Shown here: positions 21,960 to 29,723 of the stretch, piece after piece | Numbering within the stretch: position 1 is the first letter of the stretch | How the letters are laid out: each line of letters starts with the position of its first letter | Source: Methanobrevibacter sp. | GTDB taxonomy: Archaea > Methanobacteriota > Methanobacteria > Methanobacteriales > Methanobacteriaceae | NCBI RefSeq assembly: GCF_017468685.1 | Contig: NZ_JAFUHT010000036.1 | Span: forward strand, 1 to 52,132 | Direction of reading: 5' to 3' | Length of the DNA: 52,132 bases | Notes under the pieces: generated by a model | The model's input: only the letters and a program-made list of their open reading frames with translations | Told to the model about the DNA's origin: nothing | Database searches by the model: none | Made by a program: the position numbers and the translations under genes

Positions 21960-22642
21960 TGACTGTTTTTATTGATGACCGTGAGCAATCCCGTGTTGCT
22001 CCGGCTTATCAGTATTATAAAGAGGATATGGGTTTGCAGACCTATGTCCTTGAATTACCTTATGGTGATTATGTATTTGTTGATAAAGATTCGAATATAA
22101 AAGTTGCTTTTGAGTATAAGACTGTTGATGATTATATTAGTAGTTTGAAAGATTATCGTGTATTTAACCAAGCATTGAATCAATCTAATAAGTTTGATTA
22201 TCATTTTGTCATTGTTGTTGGTACTGATGAGGATAAGAAACGAGTTACTGATAAGCAATATTGGGTTACTGGTCGTGATTTAAGTGACACTGAATTTTAC
22301 GGTGGTTTTGCAAGTCTTGTGAATTTCACCAGTATTATTCAGGTTCCAAACAGTAAAACTGCATTTGGAGTTATGGAGCAGGTGGCCCGTAAATGCACAA
22401 GCACACGACCTGTTGTGAAAAGATTTCCTAAATCAAGGGGCAGTCCGGCGTATCGTTTGTTGAATAATAATGTGCATCGTGTAGGTCATGTTACTGCTCA
22501 GAATATTTGTGATACTTTGGGTTTAGGGTCTGTTGATGATGTTTTGGGTTTGCAAAAGGCGGATTTGTTGAAAGTGAATGGTGTTGGTGAAAAAACGGCT
22601 GATACGATTTTGTTGCAGTTGCATGATGAGTTTTATGAGTAA
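21956..22642 (+). CDS. ERCC4 (XPF/Mus81-type) nuclease with HhH domain
   Basis: 228 residues. The ERCC4 nuclease core has FIDDRE (5-10), LPYGDY (34-39), FEYKTVDDYISSLKDYR (52-68) and Asn-Gln at 71-72, matching the metal-binding GD-x(n)-ERK-x3-D pattern (here E-Y-K). Residues about 170-226 form helix-hairpin-helix motifs (VNGVGEKTADTILLQL). No helicase domain, unlike Hef. It should cut branched DNA (flaps, forks, Holliday junction arms). Last gene of this operon; with the annealing protein it suggests recombination-linked replication. Confidence 0.88.
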   Translation: MMTVFIDDREQSRVAPAYQYYKEDMGLQTYVLELPYGDYVFVDKDSNIKVAFEYKTVDDYISSLKDYRVFNQALNQSNKFDYHFVIVVGTDEDKKRVTDKQYWVTGRDLSDTEFYGGFASLVNFTSIIQVPNSKTAFGVMEQVARKCTSTRPVVKRFPKSRGSPAYRLLNNNVHRVGHVTAQNICDTLGLGSVDDVLGLQKADLLKVNGVGEKTADTILLQLHDEFYE

Positions 22643-22795
22643 TTTATTTATATTGTGTAATTGCATATTATTTAATTGTATTTGTATTCTATTTGTTTTG
22701 ATTTATCTATTATTTCACCTTTGAATCTGTGGAAAAATAATGGGTGCTGAATGCTCCTGGGAGTGTTTGGTGTCCTTTATTTTTTTTAACTATTA

Positions 22796-22875
22796 TGGTA
22801 TACTTTAACAGATACCTTTATATACTATGAAAACATAAGTATAATTATCAAATTACAACGGAGACCAAACATATG
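22796..22875 (+). promoter_or_regulatory. Early promoter P2, copy of the 2585 promoter
   Basis: 47 of 55 bases match 2585-2639, including GTATACTTTAACA, TATA box TTTATATAC (22817-22825) and AAAACATAA, followed by leader GGAGACCAAACATATG. The two operons should respond to the same regulator. Confidence 0.65.
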
Positions 22876-23172
22876 AAAACAACAAAAATTTGTGAAAACA
22901 CAATTGAAAACTTGACCTTTGAAATCTATACCAACAACAACAAAAGAGCATACCAAACACTCACAATCACAGATGCTAAATGCGGCACCAAAAGAACCAC
23001 AAACATGATTGCACCAGTTGATTTTTACGACATCATTTCCGCAATATTATGCACCGACCAATTATGCGACTTCATAGATGCAGTAAGTGGAACTTGGAGT
23101 GCAAACCTGTTAGAAGACATGATTAATGAAATCATTGCCCTCAGGTATGGTGAGGTGGAATACACCTCATAA
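22873..23172 (+). CDS. Hypothetical, first gene of P2 operon
   Basis: Ninety-nine residues with the P2 leader. Beta-rich N-terminus, then helical (DFYDIISAILCTDQLCDFI). Its position behind a copy of the early promoter suggests early expression. Unknown. Confidence 0.6.
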   Translation: MKTTKICENTIENLTFEIYTNNNKRAYQTLTITDAKCGTKRTTNMIAPVDFYDIISAILCTDQLCDFIDAVSGTWSANLLEDMINEIIALRYGEVEYTS

Positions 23173-23202
23173 ATTTATATTTTTTTTGGGAGTTGATCAG
23201 AC

Positions 23203-23430
23203 ATGAAAGCACAAGAACTTATCAGTATACTTGAAAAATGCAACCCGACTGATGAAATCACATTCATCTTTGATGATGCTGAAATGTATTCCAGGAACCT
23301 CGGTCAAGGACTACATGAAGTTTCACAAGTTAATGTAACCGGACTCAAAATCGATGGTAAAATTGCATTGACTAATGGATTCTCTGCAAAGCTCTTGAAA
23401 GGTGATGAGGAATCAATATTCCTTAAATAA
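23203..23430 (+). CDS. Hypothetical protein
   Basis: Seventy-five residues with leader GGGAGTTGATCAGAC. Starts MKAQELISILEKCNPTDEI, a pattern shared by small phage proteins of unknown role. Alpha then beta strands (TFIFDDAEMYSRNL). Confidence 0.55.
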   Translation: MKAQELISILEKCNPTDEITFIFDDAEMYSRNLGQGLHEVSQVNVTGLKIDGKIALTNGFSAKLLKGDEESIFLK

Positions 23431-23461
23431 AAACTCTTTTTTTTTAATGGTGGATTACTTT

Positions 23462-23674
23462 ATGTATGTTTATTTTAACCCAAATGTCACACATGTTGAA
23501 ATTGAAAGATGTGATGAGATTGATTATACTAAAATCAGATTTTATGTGCATGATGAGGTTGTGTGTATGGAGTCTTATGTTATGACTCGTGACTGGTTCC
23601 TGAAATTGTTACCTGCAATAAAATCTACTTATGACAAGGTTACTGTTATTCCTGTCAAACCAATTGATGAATGA
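23462..23674 (+). CDS. Hypothetical protein
   Basis: Seventy residues from ATG 23462, with GGTGGATT a few bases upstream; ATG 23447 is the alternative. Beta-rich start (MYVYFNPNVTHVEIERCDEI) and helical middle (WFLKLLPAIKSTYD). Unknown. Confidence 0.5.
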   Translation: MYVYFNPNVTHVEIERCDEIDYTKIRFYVHDEVVCMESYVMTRDWFLKLLPAIKSTYDKVTVIPVKPIDE

Positions 23675-24017
23675 TTAAATCATTCATTATTTTGAACTTT
23701 ATAACCATTCACCAACATATATTATTTTACAGAATGTTAAAATTATATGAAAGATACTGATTATTTTTCTTAGACTTGATGTAAACCCTTAGTTTTAACC
23801 CAAAAACTAATAACCTAAAATTTTAACTTAACGCTGAAACTTTTAATAATCAGTCCCCCTTTCAAATCTAATTTTAGCATTCTATACTACCCCTTAATAA
23901 TCATTTTATTATTATCTCCAAAAAAAAATAAACTGCGAAAATCAATGTTTTTTTTCCTCATATGTATCCACTTTTTTTTATCTACTTACAAACATCAAAA
24001 ATAATGAGAATAAAAAC
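23675..24017. promoter_or_regulatory. 343-bp non-coding leader before dCTP deaminase
   Basis: No gene seen. TTAGTTTT (23789-23796) and AAAACTAA (23803-23810) form a hairpin without a T-run. The rest is AT-rich with short C-runs (CCCCC at 23854). It shares CAATCTAATTTTAATAATCA-like text with the late region just before 31835. Probably promoter and untranslated leader for the deaminase operon. Confidence 0.4.
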
Positions 24018-24572
24018 ATGATACTATCAGACAAAACCATAAAACAAAAACTAAAATCTGAGGAAATAATCATAAAACCATATCCTGAGGAAATACAACC
24101 ATCAAGTGTGGACCTCAGACTAGGTAATGAATTTTGGAGTCCAGTAAAAACCGAAGAGGTACTGGACATCAAAAATAACGAACCCAAGTATAATATAATC
24201 AATGCCAATGCAATTGTACTACCACCAAATGAATTTATACTTGCAACAACCAAGGAATGGGTGGAACTACCAAATAACTTATCTGCAAAAGTCGAAGGAA
24301 GGTCAAGCATCGGCAGACTTGGTGTTGCAATACATGTAACTGCCGGTTTCATAGACCCTGGTTTCAAAGGAAACATTACACTTGAAATCAAAAACCTTGC
24401 ACACCAACCAATCATGCTGCACAGCGGTATGCGTATCTGTCAGTTATGTTTTGAGCATCTGGACACTATCCCTGACCGTGTGTATGGTGAATGTGGTAAT
24501 AAATATCAGGAGCAAAAGGGTGTTGTTGGATCATTAGCTTACTGGGATTATGATAATCAACCTGTGAGGTGA
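24018..24572 (+). CDS. dcd: dCTP deaminase (possibly bifunctional dCTP deaminase/dUTPase)
   Basis: 184 residues, the trimeric dUTPase/Dcd fold. VDLRLGNEFW (31-40) and VEGRSSIGRLGV (92-103) give the phosphate-binding Ser and Arg, and GFIDPGFKGNITLEI (110-124) carries the catalytic Glu123. It would convert dCTP to dUTP, or directly to dUMP as in archaeal bifunctional enzymes. It feeds dTMP synthesis ahead of the thymidylate kinase downstream. No clear ribosome binding site is seen. Confidence 0.9.
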   Translation: MILSDKTIKQKLKSEEIIIKPYPEEIQPSSVDLRLGNEFWSPVKTEEVLDIKNNEPKYNIINANAIVLPPNEFILATTKEWVELPNNLSAKVEGRSSIGRLGVAIHVTAGFIDPGFKGNITLEIKNLAHQPIMLHSGMRICQLCFEHLDTIPDRVYGECGNKYQEQKGVVGSLAYWDYDNQPVR

Positions 24573-24578
24573 ATTGAA

Positions 24579-24791
24579 TTGACTGGTGCTGAGGGAGTTA
24601 ATTTTTGTACTGTCCGTATTGATGACAGTAAATGTACTTATTGCATGGAATGTGTTAATACTTGTCCGAATGGTGCTTTAACCTATGAAAGCAGTGTTAA
24701 GTGTTTTATGCATAATGCTTATGAATGTGCATATTGTGAAGTCTGCATTGATGTATGTAGTGAGGAATGTATTGAGATTTTAGATATGTGA
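24579..24791 (+). CDS. 2[4Fe-4S] ferredoxin-like protein
   Basis: Seventy residues from TTG 24579 (AGGTGA at 24568-24573). Two complete cluster motifs: CTYCMECVNTCP (Cys 19, 22, 25, 29) and CAYCEVCIDVC (Cys 50, 53, 56, 60), the classic bacterial-type ferredoxin spacing with the extra segment KCFMHNAYE between them. It should carry one-electron charges in the cytoplasm. A ferredoxin gene is unusual for a tailed virus. Nearby enzymes do not need one, so it may serve a host redox enzyme. Confidence 0.85.
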   Translation: MTGAEGVNFCTVRIDDSKCTYCMECVNTCPNGALTYESSVKCFMHNAYECAYCEVCIDVCSEECIEILDM

Positions 24792-24797
24792 ATTTTT

Positions 24798-25169
24798 ATG
24801 ATTAGTGTTTATGATAAGTTCCAGAGAGACATACGAGATGGTGCAACAATAAGTGAAAGTTTATCTAAATATAACTTAACTTTGAAAGATGCTTTTGATT
24901 ATTTGAACCACCCTCCAAAAAAGGATAAAAGACCTCGTAGAATTTATAATAAAGTTGCTCCATTCATATATGAAGTCAATGGTAAATATCATATTCGCCG
25001 CAGAAACAAAAAAGGCTTGGCAATGTTTTATGGAAGTTTCAACAGTTTAAGTGATGCTGAAAAAATAATCCAATGGTATAATGAAAATGCTTGGGATAAA
25101 CGCAGACTTGATTATGCTTGTGAACAATTAGGAATTGAAAGGAATAAGAGAGGAGGAAACCATAAATGA
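24798..25169 (+). CDS. AP2-like DNA-binding protein
   Basis: 123 residues. An N-terminal helical part (FQRDIRDGATISESLSKYN, HTH-like) precedes one basic three-strand/helix unit: FIYEVNGKYHIRRRNKKG, then FYGSFNSLSDAEKIIQWY and NAW. This matches the repeat units of the protein at 17363-17908. Likely a regulator. Four-nt overlap with the kinase gene. Confidence 0.6.
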   Translation: MISVYDKFQRDIRDGATISESLSKYNLTLKDAFDYLNHPPKKDKRPRRIYNKVAPFIYEVNGKYHIRRRNKKGLAMFYGSFNSLSDAEKIIQWYNENAWDKRRLDYACEQLGIERNKRGGNHK

Positions 25170-25975
25170 CATTACATATTGCCCTGGAAGGTGTTGATGG
25201 TGTTGGCAAATCAACTATGTGTAAAAAGTTAATGAAATTCCTGTCTAAAAAATCCTATAAATGCAGGTTAGCAGTGCAACCGGTTAATGCTGAAATTATT
25301 AAGATATTAAAGAATTATGAATTATTATCTCATGAGATTGCATTACTTATGGCATTTGACCGCAGTTTTAGTTTTTATGGTGAGGATTGGAGTAAATATG
25401 ATATTGTAATATGGGATAGGAGCATATTATCCAGTTATGTTTATAATACTGATAAAAACACACCAAGGACATTTATTAAACAGATTAACAAATATTTTCC
25501 GGAAATGGATTTATACATCGTCATAAGAACCGACTCATATATGGCAGAGCAGGATTATACACATCAGAAACATTATGACCTGATAAAAAAATACGACCAG
25601 TTAATAAATGAAATGGACAATGTAAAAACAGTCGATTATGTACATGATAAACCTGAGGAAGTGTTTGAAAACATAGTCAAAGTCATATTTGACAATCTGC
25701 CTAAATGTAACTGGTGCGGACGCTTATTCAAACCAAGTAAAACACATAAGAAATACTGTAAAAACAAATGCAAAGAATACAGTCTTGCAGAACAATACCG
25801 TATCAATAACCGTAACTATTATCACAGATACAAAAATGTCATGACTGAAAGACAAAAAGGAGGACTGGGAAGTAAAGGCGCAAACCTCCATGGTAAAGCA
25901 GACCCGAATCCATTAGCTGAATTGGAAAAAGTCCGAAATGCCAAAAGAGCATTGGGTTTGAAACCCATTCAATAA
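25166..25975 (+). CDS. tmk: Thymidylate kinase fused to zinc-finger tail
   Basis: 269 residues, AGGAGGAAA before ATG 25166. Residues 1-175 are a thymidylate kinase: P-loop GVDGVGKST (9-17), DRS at 84-86 (WDRSILSSYVY) and IVIRTDSY. It makes dTDP from dTMP. Residues 178-269 are extra for this family (usual length about 200-210): a zinc finger with Cys 181, 184, 198 and 202, a basic helix, then NPLAELEKVRNAKRALGLK. The tail may bind DNA or RNA or tether the enzyme to replication. Confidence 0.88.
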   Translation: MTLHIALEGVDGVGKSTMCKKLMKFLSKKSYKCRLAVQPVNAEIIKILKNYELLSHEIALLMAFDRSFSFYGEDWSKYDIVIWDRSILSSYVYNTDKNTPRTFIKQINKYFPEMDLYIVIRTDSYMAEQDYTHQKHYDLIKKYDQLINEMDNVKTVDYVHDKPEEVFENIVKVIFDNLPKCNWCGRLFKPSKTHKKYCKNKCKEYSLAEQYRINNRNYYHRYKNVMTERQKGGLGSKGANLHGKADPNPLAELEKVRNAKRALGLKPIQ

Positions 25976-26038
25976 TTATAATTAATTTTTTTTAAAGTAT
26001 TTTTATTAGAGTATAATAATGAAAGAGAGGTTAATGTC

Positions 26039-26287
26039 TTGTACAGTAAAATGCACCAGCAAAAGTATGCTTACAAACTTGAAATAGACATCACAGAAAC
26101 AAGATGTCCCATTTGTAAACGATACCATTTAAAAATGAGTCAATCCGGATTAATCACATGCCGATGTGGTTTCATATGTGATAATACTCATAATTATGTT
26201 GCAGGTGTAAGATTAGATAACGACCTTGATTTCAAAATAATCAAAACTAAGAAAGAGGAAGAGGATAAAAATGACAAAACAGAATAA
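26039..26287 (+). CDS. Small zinc-ribbon protein
   Basis: Eighty-two residues from TTG 26039 with AGAGAGG upstream; ATG 26051 is the alternative. CPICKRYH (22-29) and CRCGFIC (40-46) form a zinc ribbon; the end is Lys/Glu-rich. Overlaps the next gene by 17 nt. Confidence 0.5.
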   Translation: MYSKMHQQKYAYKLEIDITETRCPICKRYHLKMSQSGLITCRCGFICDNTHNYVAGVRLDNDLDFKIIKTKKEEEDKNDKTE

Positions 26288-26645
26288 TTTTTTAAATATT
26301 GGTAATATAACCACCATACTAAACAGTATATTCTTAATAATCCTTGGTTACATCGTACCATACCTTGTAAGTCTCGGATTCAATATTCCATGGGACATAT
26401 CAGTAATGGCAAGTTTCTTAACCGCAATAGTATTAGGAATATTCAGCTACTTTAATGCAAGCAGACATAATAATTTCTTTGATGAGGACAATGACACAGT
26501 ACACATACCAGTACCATTAACACAAGCTCAAATCGATGCAATACAAAATTTCATTAACATTCAAACTGGTGCCGAAGTTGAAATAATTGGTGATGATCAA
26601 CCTGAAAACGATGTTGATGATGATGACAGAGAAGTTAATCAATAA
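26271..26645 (+). CDS. Two-pass membrane protein, holin-like
   Basis: 124 residues. Membrane segments at about 14-35 (TILNSIFLIILGYIVPYLVS) and 43-62 (ISVMASFLTAIVLGIFSYF), then a cytoplasmic acidic tail (DDQPENDVDDDDREV). The double hairpin plus charged tail is holin-like, and another 2-TM protein follows. But the gene is far from the lysin, so a different membrane role is possible. Confidence 0.5.
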   Translation: MTKQNNFLNIGNITTILNSIFLIILGYIVPYLVSLGFNIPWDISVMASFLTAIVLGIFSYFNASRHNNFFDEDNDTVHIPVPLTQAQIDAIQNFINIQTGAEVEIIGDDQPENDVDDDDREVNQ

Positions 26646-26976
26646 AATACCATATAAGCGAACACTCTGGATATTCGGTTTCGTGAAAACATCATTGTCA
26701 GGTGCTTTATTTTCAACCGGTGTAGTCCTTATTTTTAATGGTATTACAAACCACCCTTGGTTTCAAGGTTTTAATGAAATTGCAATTGTATCAGGTTTAA
26801 TCGCATTGACTTGTGCCATTATCGTTATAGCGAGTATTGATAAGTGGAGGGAGCATCAGAAAAAAAATGAACTGGAAACCATTGATAATCATATTGATGA
26901 GCGAGCAGAGGAAATAGCTGAAAAGCTATTGTTGCAGAAACTGGAAGAGTTAGGTCAATTGCAAGATGACGAATAA
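26623..26976 (+). CDS. Two-pass membrane protein with coiled-coil tail
   Basis: 117 residues from ATG 26623, overlapping the previous gene by 23 nt. Membrane helices at about 15-34 (FGFVKTSLSGALFSTGVVLIF) and 45-65 (IAIVSGLIALTCAIIVIASI), then a coiled coil (ERAEEIAEKLLLQKLEELG). Forms a pair with the preceding 2-TM protein; a holin/antiholin pair is one reading. Confidence 0.55.
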   Translation: MTEKLINKIPYKRTLWIFGFVKTSLSGALFSTGVVLIFNGITNHPWFQGFNEIAIVSGLIALTCAIIVIASIDKWREHQKKNELETIDNHIDERAEEIAEKLLLQKLEELGQLQDDE

Positions 26977-27003
26977 AAAATAAAAATGGAGGCATAATAT
27001 TTT

Positions 27004-27273
27004 ATGAATGACAAGGAATTTGAAAAAATAAAAAAAGACCGTTTAATGCAATGGATACTTGGGATATTATCATCAAGCAGACATTATAATGAAAATATAC
27101 CAATTGAGGAAATGATAAAAGAATGTGAAGACATTGGAATGAGTAAAGTAAAAACATCATTAGAAATGTACGGCATACACTATGATTTCCAGATGGTTTT
27201 AACCCGCAATGATGATAAAAAATATGGAAATTGGAAACCGGAAGAGGCAATTAATCCGGAGTATACAGCATGA
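27004..27273 (+). CDS. Hypothetical protein
   Basis: Eighty-nine residues with GGAGG upstream. Helical start (EFEKIKKDRLMQWILGIL); PIEEMIKECEDIGMSKVKTSLEM could be a winged-helix-like element. Overlaps the next gene by 4 nt. DNA binding is only a possibility. Confidence 0.5.
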   Translation: MNDKEFEKIKKDRLMQWILGILSSSRHYNENIPIEEMIKECEDIGMSKVKTSLEMYGIHYDFQMVLTRNDDKKYGNWKPEEAINPEYTA

Positions 27274-27536
27274 TTAATCTTAAAGAATCAAGGAATTTCA
27301 TTAAAATATGGGATAATGATGTTACTGATGATACTGTCAGTAAAATTAATAAGATTAGGTCCCGTAGTGAATTAATTGATTTCTGCATTTACAGTGATGG
27401 CAAGTTACTGTATCGCAGCACATCAGATGATACTTTTGATACTTTGAAAATCCAGGTTAAAAAGTGTTTAAATAACAAGTTAATTATTAGTTTGGATTGC
27501 TTATTCCGTAAATATCCGAACTTGAAAATATACTAA
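27270..27536 (+). CDS. Hypothetical protein
   Basis: Eighty-eight residues, ATGA overlap. Alpha/beta with basic C-terminus (LKIQVKKCLNNKLIISLDC). Unknown function. Confidence 0.5.
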   Translation: MINLKESRNFIKIWDNDVTDDTVSKINKIRSRSELIDFCIYSDGKLLYRSTSDDTFDTLKIQVKKCLNNKLIISLDCLFRKYPNLKIY

Positions 27537-27553
27537 ATGTGAGCTGATAAAAC

Positions 27554-28133
27554 ATGAAATTAGAAAAAGTGAAAATCGATGATTTAATTAGTCCTGAGTA
27601 TAACCCGAGACAGATTAGTCCTGTGGAATTGGAAAAATTAAAAACCAGTCTTAATGAGTTTGGATATATAAGTCCAATCATAGTTAATGAGTATAATAAT
27701 CATATCGTTGGTGGAAATCAAAGATGCCTTGCATTAAAACAATTAGGTTACACTATGATTGATGTTATTTACATCAACGAACCGGATATTAACAAAGAAA
27801 AAGCATTAAACATCAGACTCAACAACCTGTCCGGTGAATGGGATAAAAACAAACTCCAAAACATACTCGACGACTTAAAATTACAAGAATTTGATGTAAG
27901 TCTAACAGGTTTCGACATCGAAGTACAAAAATTCGAATTTAATGATGATCCACTCATTTACGATACACCCACCTCAGACATTGTAGATATGAGGGGGGGG
28001 GGACCAAGAGGAAACAGTAGATGAAAGTTACTTTGAAATTCCAGATGACGAACCTGAATATGATGAGTCAATAGCTGACACTGTTGAATCAATCACATGT
28101 CCAAGGTGTGGATATGAACTCCCAAAAAACTAA
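27554..28133 (+). CDS. ParB-like nuclease-domain protein, frameshifted at G10
   Basis: Leader GAGCTGATAAAACATG. The ParB/Sulfiredoxin-like domain (1-80) has NPRQISPVELEKLKTSL, GYISPIIVNEY and VGGNQRCLALKQLGY. As written the frame ends at 28024 (156 residues), 22 nt past a run of ten G (27993-28002). With nine G the frame continues to 28133, giving 192 residues with an acidic tail (YFEIPDDEPEYDES) and a zinc knuckle CPRCGYELP. The downstream part is clearly protein-like, so the run is either a sequencing error or a phase-variable switch. Such ParB-domain proteins often precede phage methyltransferase and terminase genes. Confidence 0.85.
27993..28002 (+). repeat. G10 homopolymer within ParB-like gene
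   Basis: Ten G in a row in very AT-rich DNA. Length 9 restores the long reading frame. A typical substrate for slipped-strand variation, and also a typical place for read errors. Confidence 0.8.
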
Positions 28134-29079
28134 ACCACGGGTCATATCCACTTTCAGTGGTTGTGGAGGCAGTAGTTGCGGATATAAACAAGCAGGATAT
28201 GATGTGAAATTAGCTGTGGAAATGGATAATCACGCAGTTGAAACATATCATGCTAATTTCCCTGATACTCCTATTTATCATGGTGACATTCATAACTTAT
28301 CTGTGGATAAGGTATTTGAAATTACAGGCATTGATGTTGGTGAGTTGGAATTGTTTGATGGCAGTCCACCATGCCAAGGTTTCAGCATTAGTGGCAATCG
28401 TGAATTTTGCGACCCTAAAAACCAATTATACAATGAATATATCAGATTACTGCGAGGTTTAAAACCAAAAACATTTGTAATGGAAAATGTATCCGGAATG
28501 GTGAAAGGTGATATGAAACTAATCTTTAAAGACATACTAACACAACTAAAAGACTCAGGTTATGATGTTCGTGCCAAATTAATGAATGCAATGTATTATG
28601 ATTGTGCAACATCAAGGCAAAGAATGATATTCATAGGTGTGAGAAAAGATTTAGGCATACCGGCAAGTCACCCAAAACCACAAACAAGACCAAAAACAGT
28701 AAAAGAATGTCTAAAAGGATTCAAAAGCAAATACCCATATCTGAAACCAACAACAAAATGGGTTCTGAACAATCTTGATAAAGTAAAACCAGGTGAAAAT
28801 TTTGGAAAAATACACCCAAAAGGCAGCTACTTTAACAACATAAAAATCAATGAAAACAAACCATGCCCAACAATAACATTCCAAGGATATGGGAAAATGA
28901 TAATGGGAAACCGCATCATGAACTCAGATGAGGCAGCATTACTGCAATCATTCCCACCAAATTATAAATGGATTGGTAAACCATCTGCACAATGGAAACG
29001 GATTGGAAATAGTGTGCCGCCAAACCTCATGAAAGCTATTGCATTACACATCAAAGAAAACATACTAAACAAAATATAA
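28114..29079 (+). CDS. dcm: DNA (cytosine-5) methyltransferase
   Basis: 321 residues from ATG 28114 with AAGGTG upstream, overlapping the end of the long ParB frame by 20 nt. Motif I STFSGCGGSSCGYKQAG (12-28), motif II E36, motif IV GSPPCQGFS with catalytic Cys87, motif VI ENV (124-126), motif VIII SRQRMIFIGV, motif X GNSVPPNLMKAIA. It methylates cytosine C5 using S-adenosylmethionine. No partner restriction enzyme is seen, so protection from host restriction or marking for packaging is likely. Target site unknown. Confidence 0.94.
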   Translation: MNSQKTKPRVISTFSGCGGSSCGYKQAGYDVKLAVEMDNHAVETYHANFPDTPIYHGDIHNLSVDKVFEITGIDVGELELFDGSPPCQGFSISGNREFCDPKNQLYNEYIRLLRGLKPKTFVMENVSGMVKGDMKLIFKDILTQLKDSGYDVRAKLMNAMYYDCATSRQRMIFIGVRKDLGIPASHPKPQTRPKTVKECLKGFKSKYPYLKPTTKWVLNNLDKVKPGENFGKIHPKGSYFNNIKINENKPCPTITFQGYGKMIMGNRIMNSDEAALLQSFPPNYKWIGKPSAQWKRIGNSVPPNLMKAIALHIKENILNKI

Positions 29080-29084
29080 TTTAG

Positions 29085-29723
29085 ATGATTAAAATGGCAA
29101 AAGGAAAACTATCATGCTACGAACCTTTACCCAACGAAAGACAAGACAGTTTCAATAAATTTGTCCTGTACCGTGATTTAAAACCTCATGAGAGAAGTTT
29201 AGGCAAAGTTGCAGATATGTTAAATGTGAATGGAAATGCACAAAACCGGAAAAAACTATTAACTTCATTAGGGAATTTATGCACTAATTGGTGTTGGGTT
29301 GAAAGAGTCAGAATATACGATGCAGACCAACAATTAAAACTGGCAAAGAAACGAGAGGACACATTTGATGGAATGAGCGATGTACTGCTCGGAAACATTG
29401 AAGGATTAATTAAATATGCTAATAATTTATTAGGTGAGGTTATTGAAAGACCTTACAAAGACAATGGTGAGAAGTACAGTCTTGTTACACGGATTAAGAT
29501 GACCAAAGATGTCAGTAACCTATTAAAGGAAGCTCATGAACTATTATGTAACTTATGTGGCAGACCTTCCACTTATAGCAGTTTTGAATTTGATGGATTA
29601 ATTGATGTGAACGCTGAAATTGTTGAGGATATACCTTTTGAAGAGGAAATGGAAAAATATGTTGATTTCTTTAAACAGATTGAGCAACCAACAGAAAGCA
29701 TTGATAATAAAGACAGTCTGTAA
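29085..29723 (+). CDS. terS: Terminase small subunit
   Basis: 212 residues; ATG 29085 or 29094, neither with a clear ribosome binding site. An N-terminal HTH-like region (KFVLYRDLKPHERSLGKVA) is followed by a long helical middle and an acidic end. Directly upstream of, and overlapping, the large subunit gene. Its job would be to recognise the packaging site and load the large subunit. Assigned from pattern plus position. Confidence 0.75.
   Translation: MIKMAKGKLSCYEPLPNERQDSFNKFVLYRDLKPHERSLGKVADMLNVNGNAQNRKKLLTSLGNLCTNWCWVERVRIYDADQQLKLAKKREDTFDGMSDVLLGNIEGLIKYANNLLGEVIERPYKDNGEKYSLVTRIKMTKDVSNLLKEAHELLCNLCGRPSTYSSFEFDGLIDVNAEIVEDIPFEEEMEKYVDFFKQIEQPTESIDNKDSL

Noticed and set aside
23978-24415. 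145-codon open frame on the minus strand
   Set aside because: It is the mirror of the dCTP deaminase gene, whose motifs are unmistakable; the minus-strand product has no motif or ribosome binding site.
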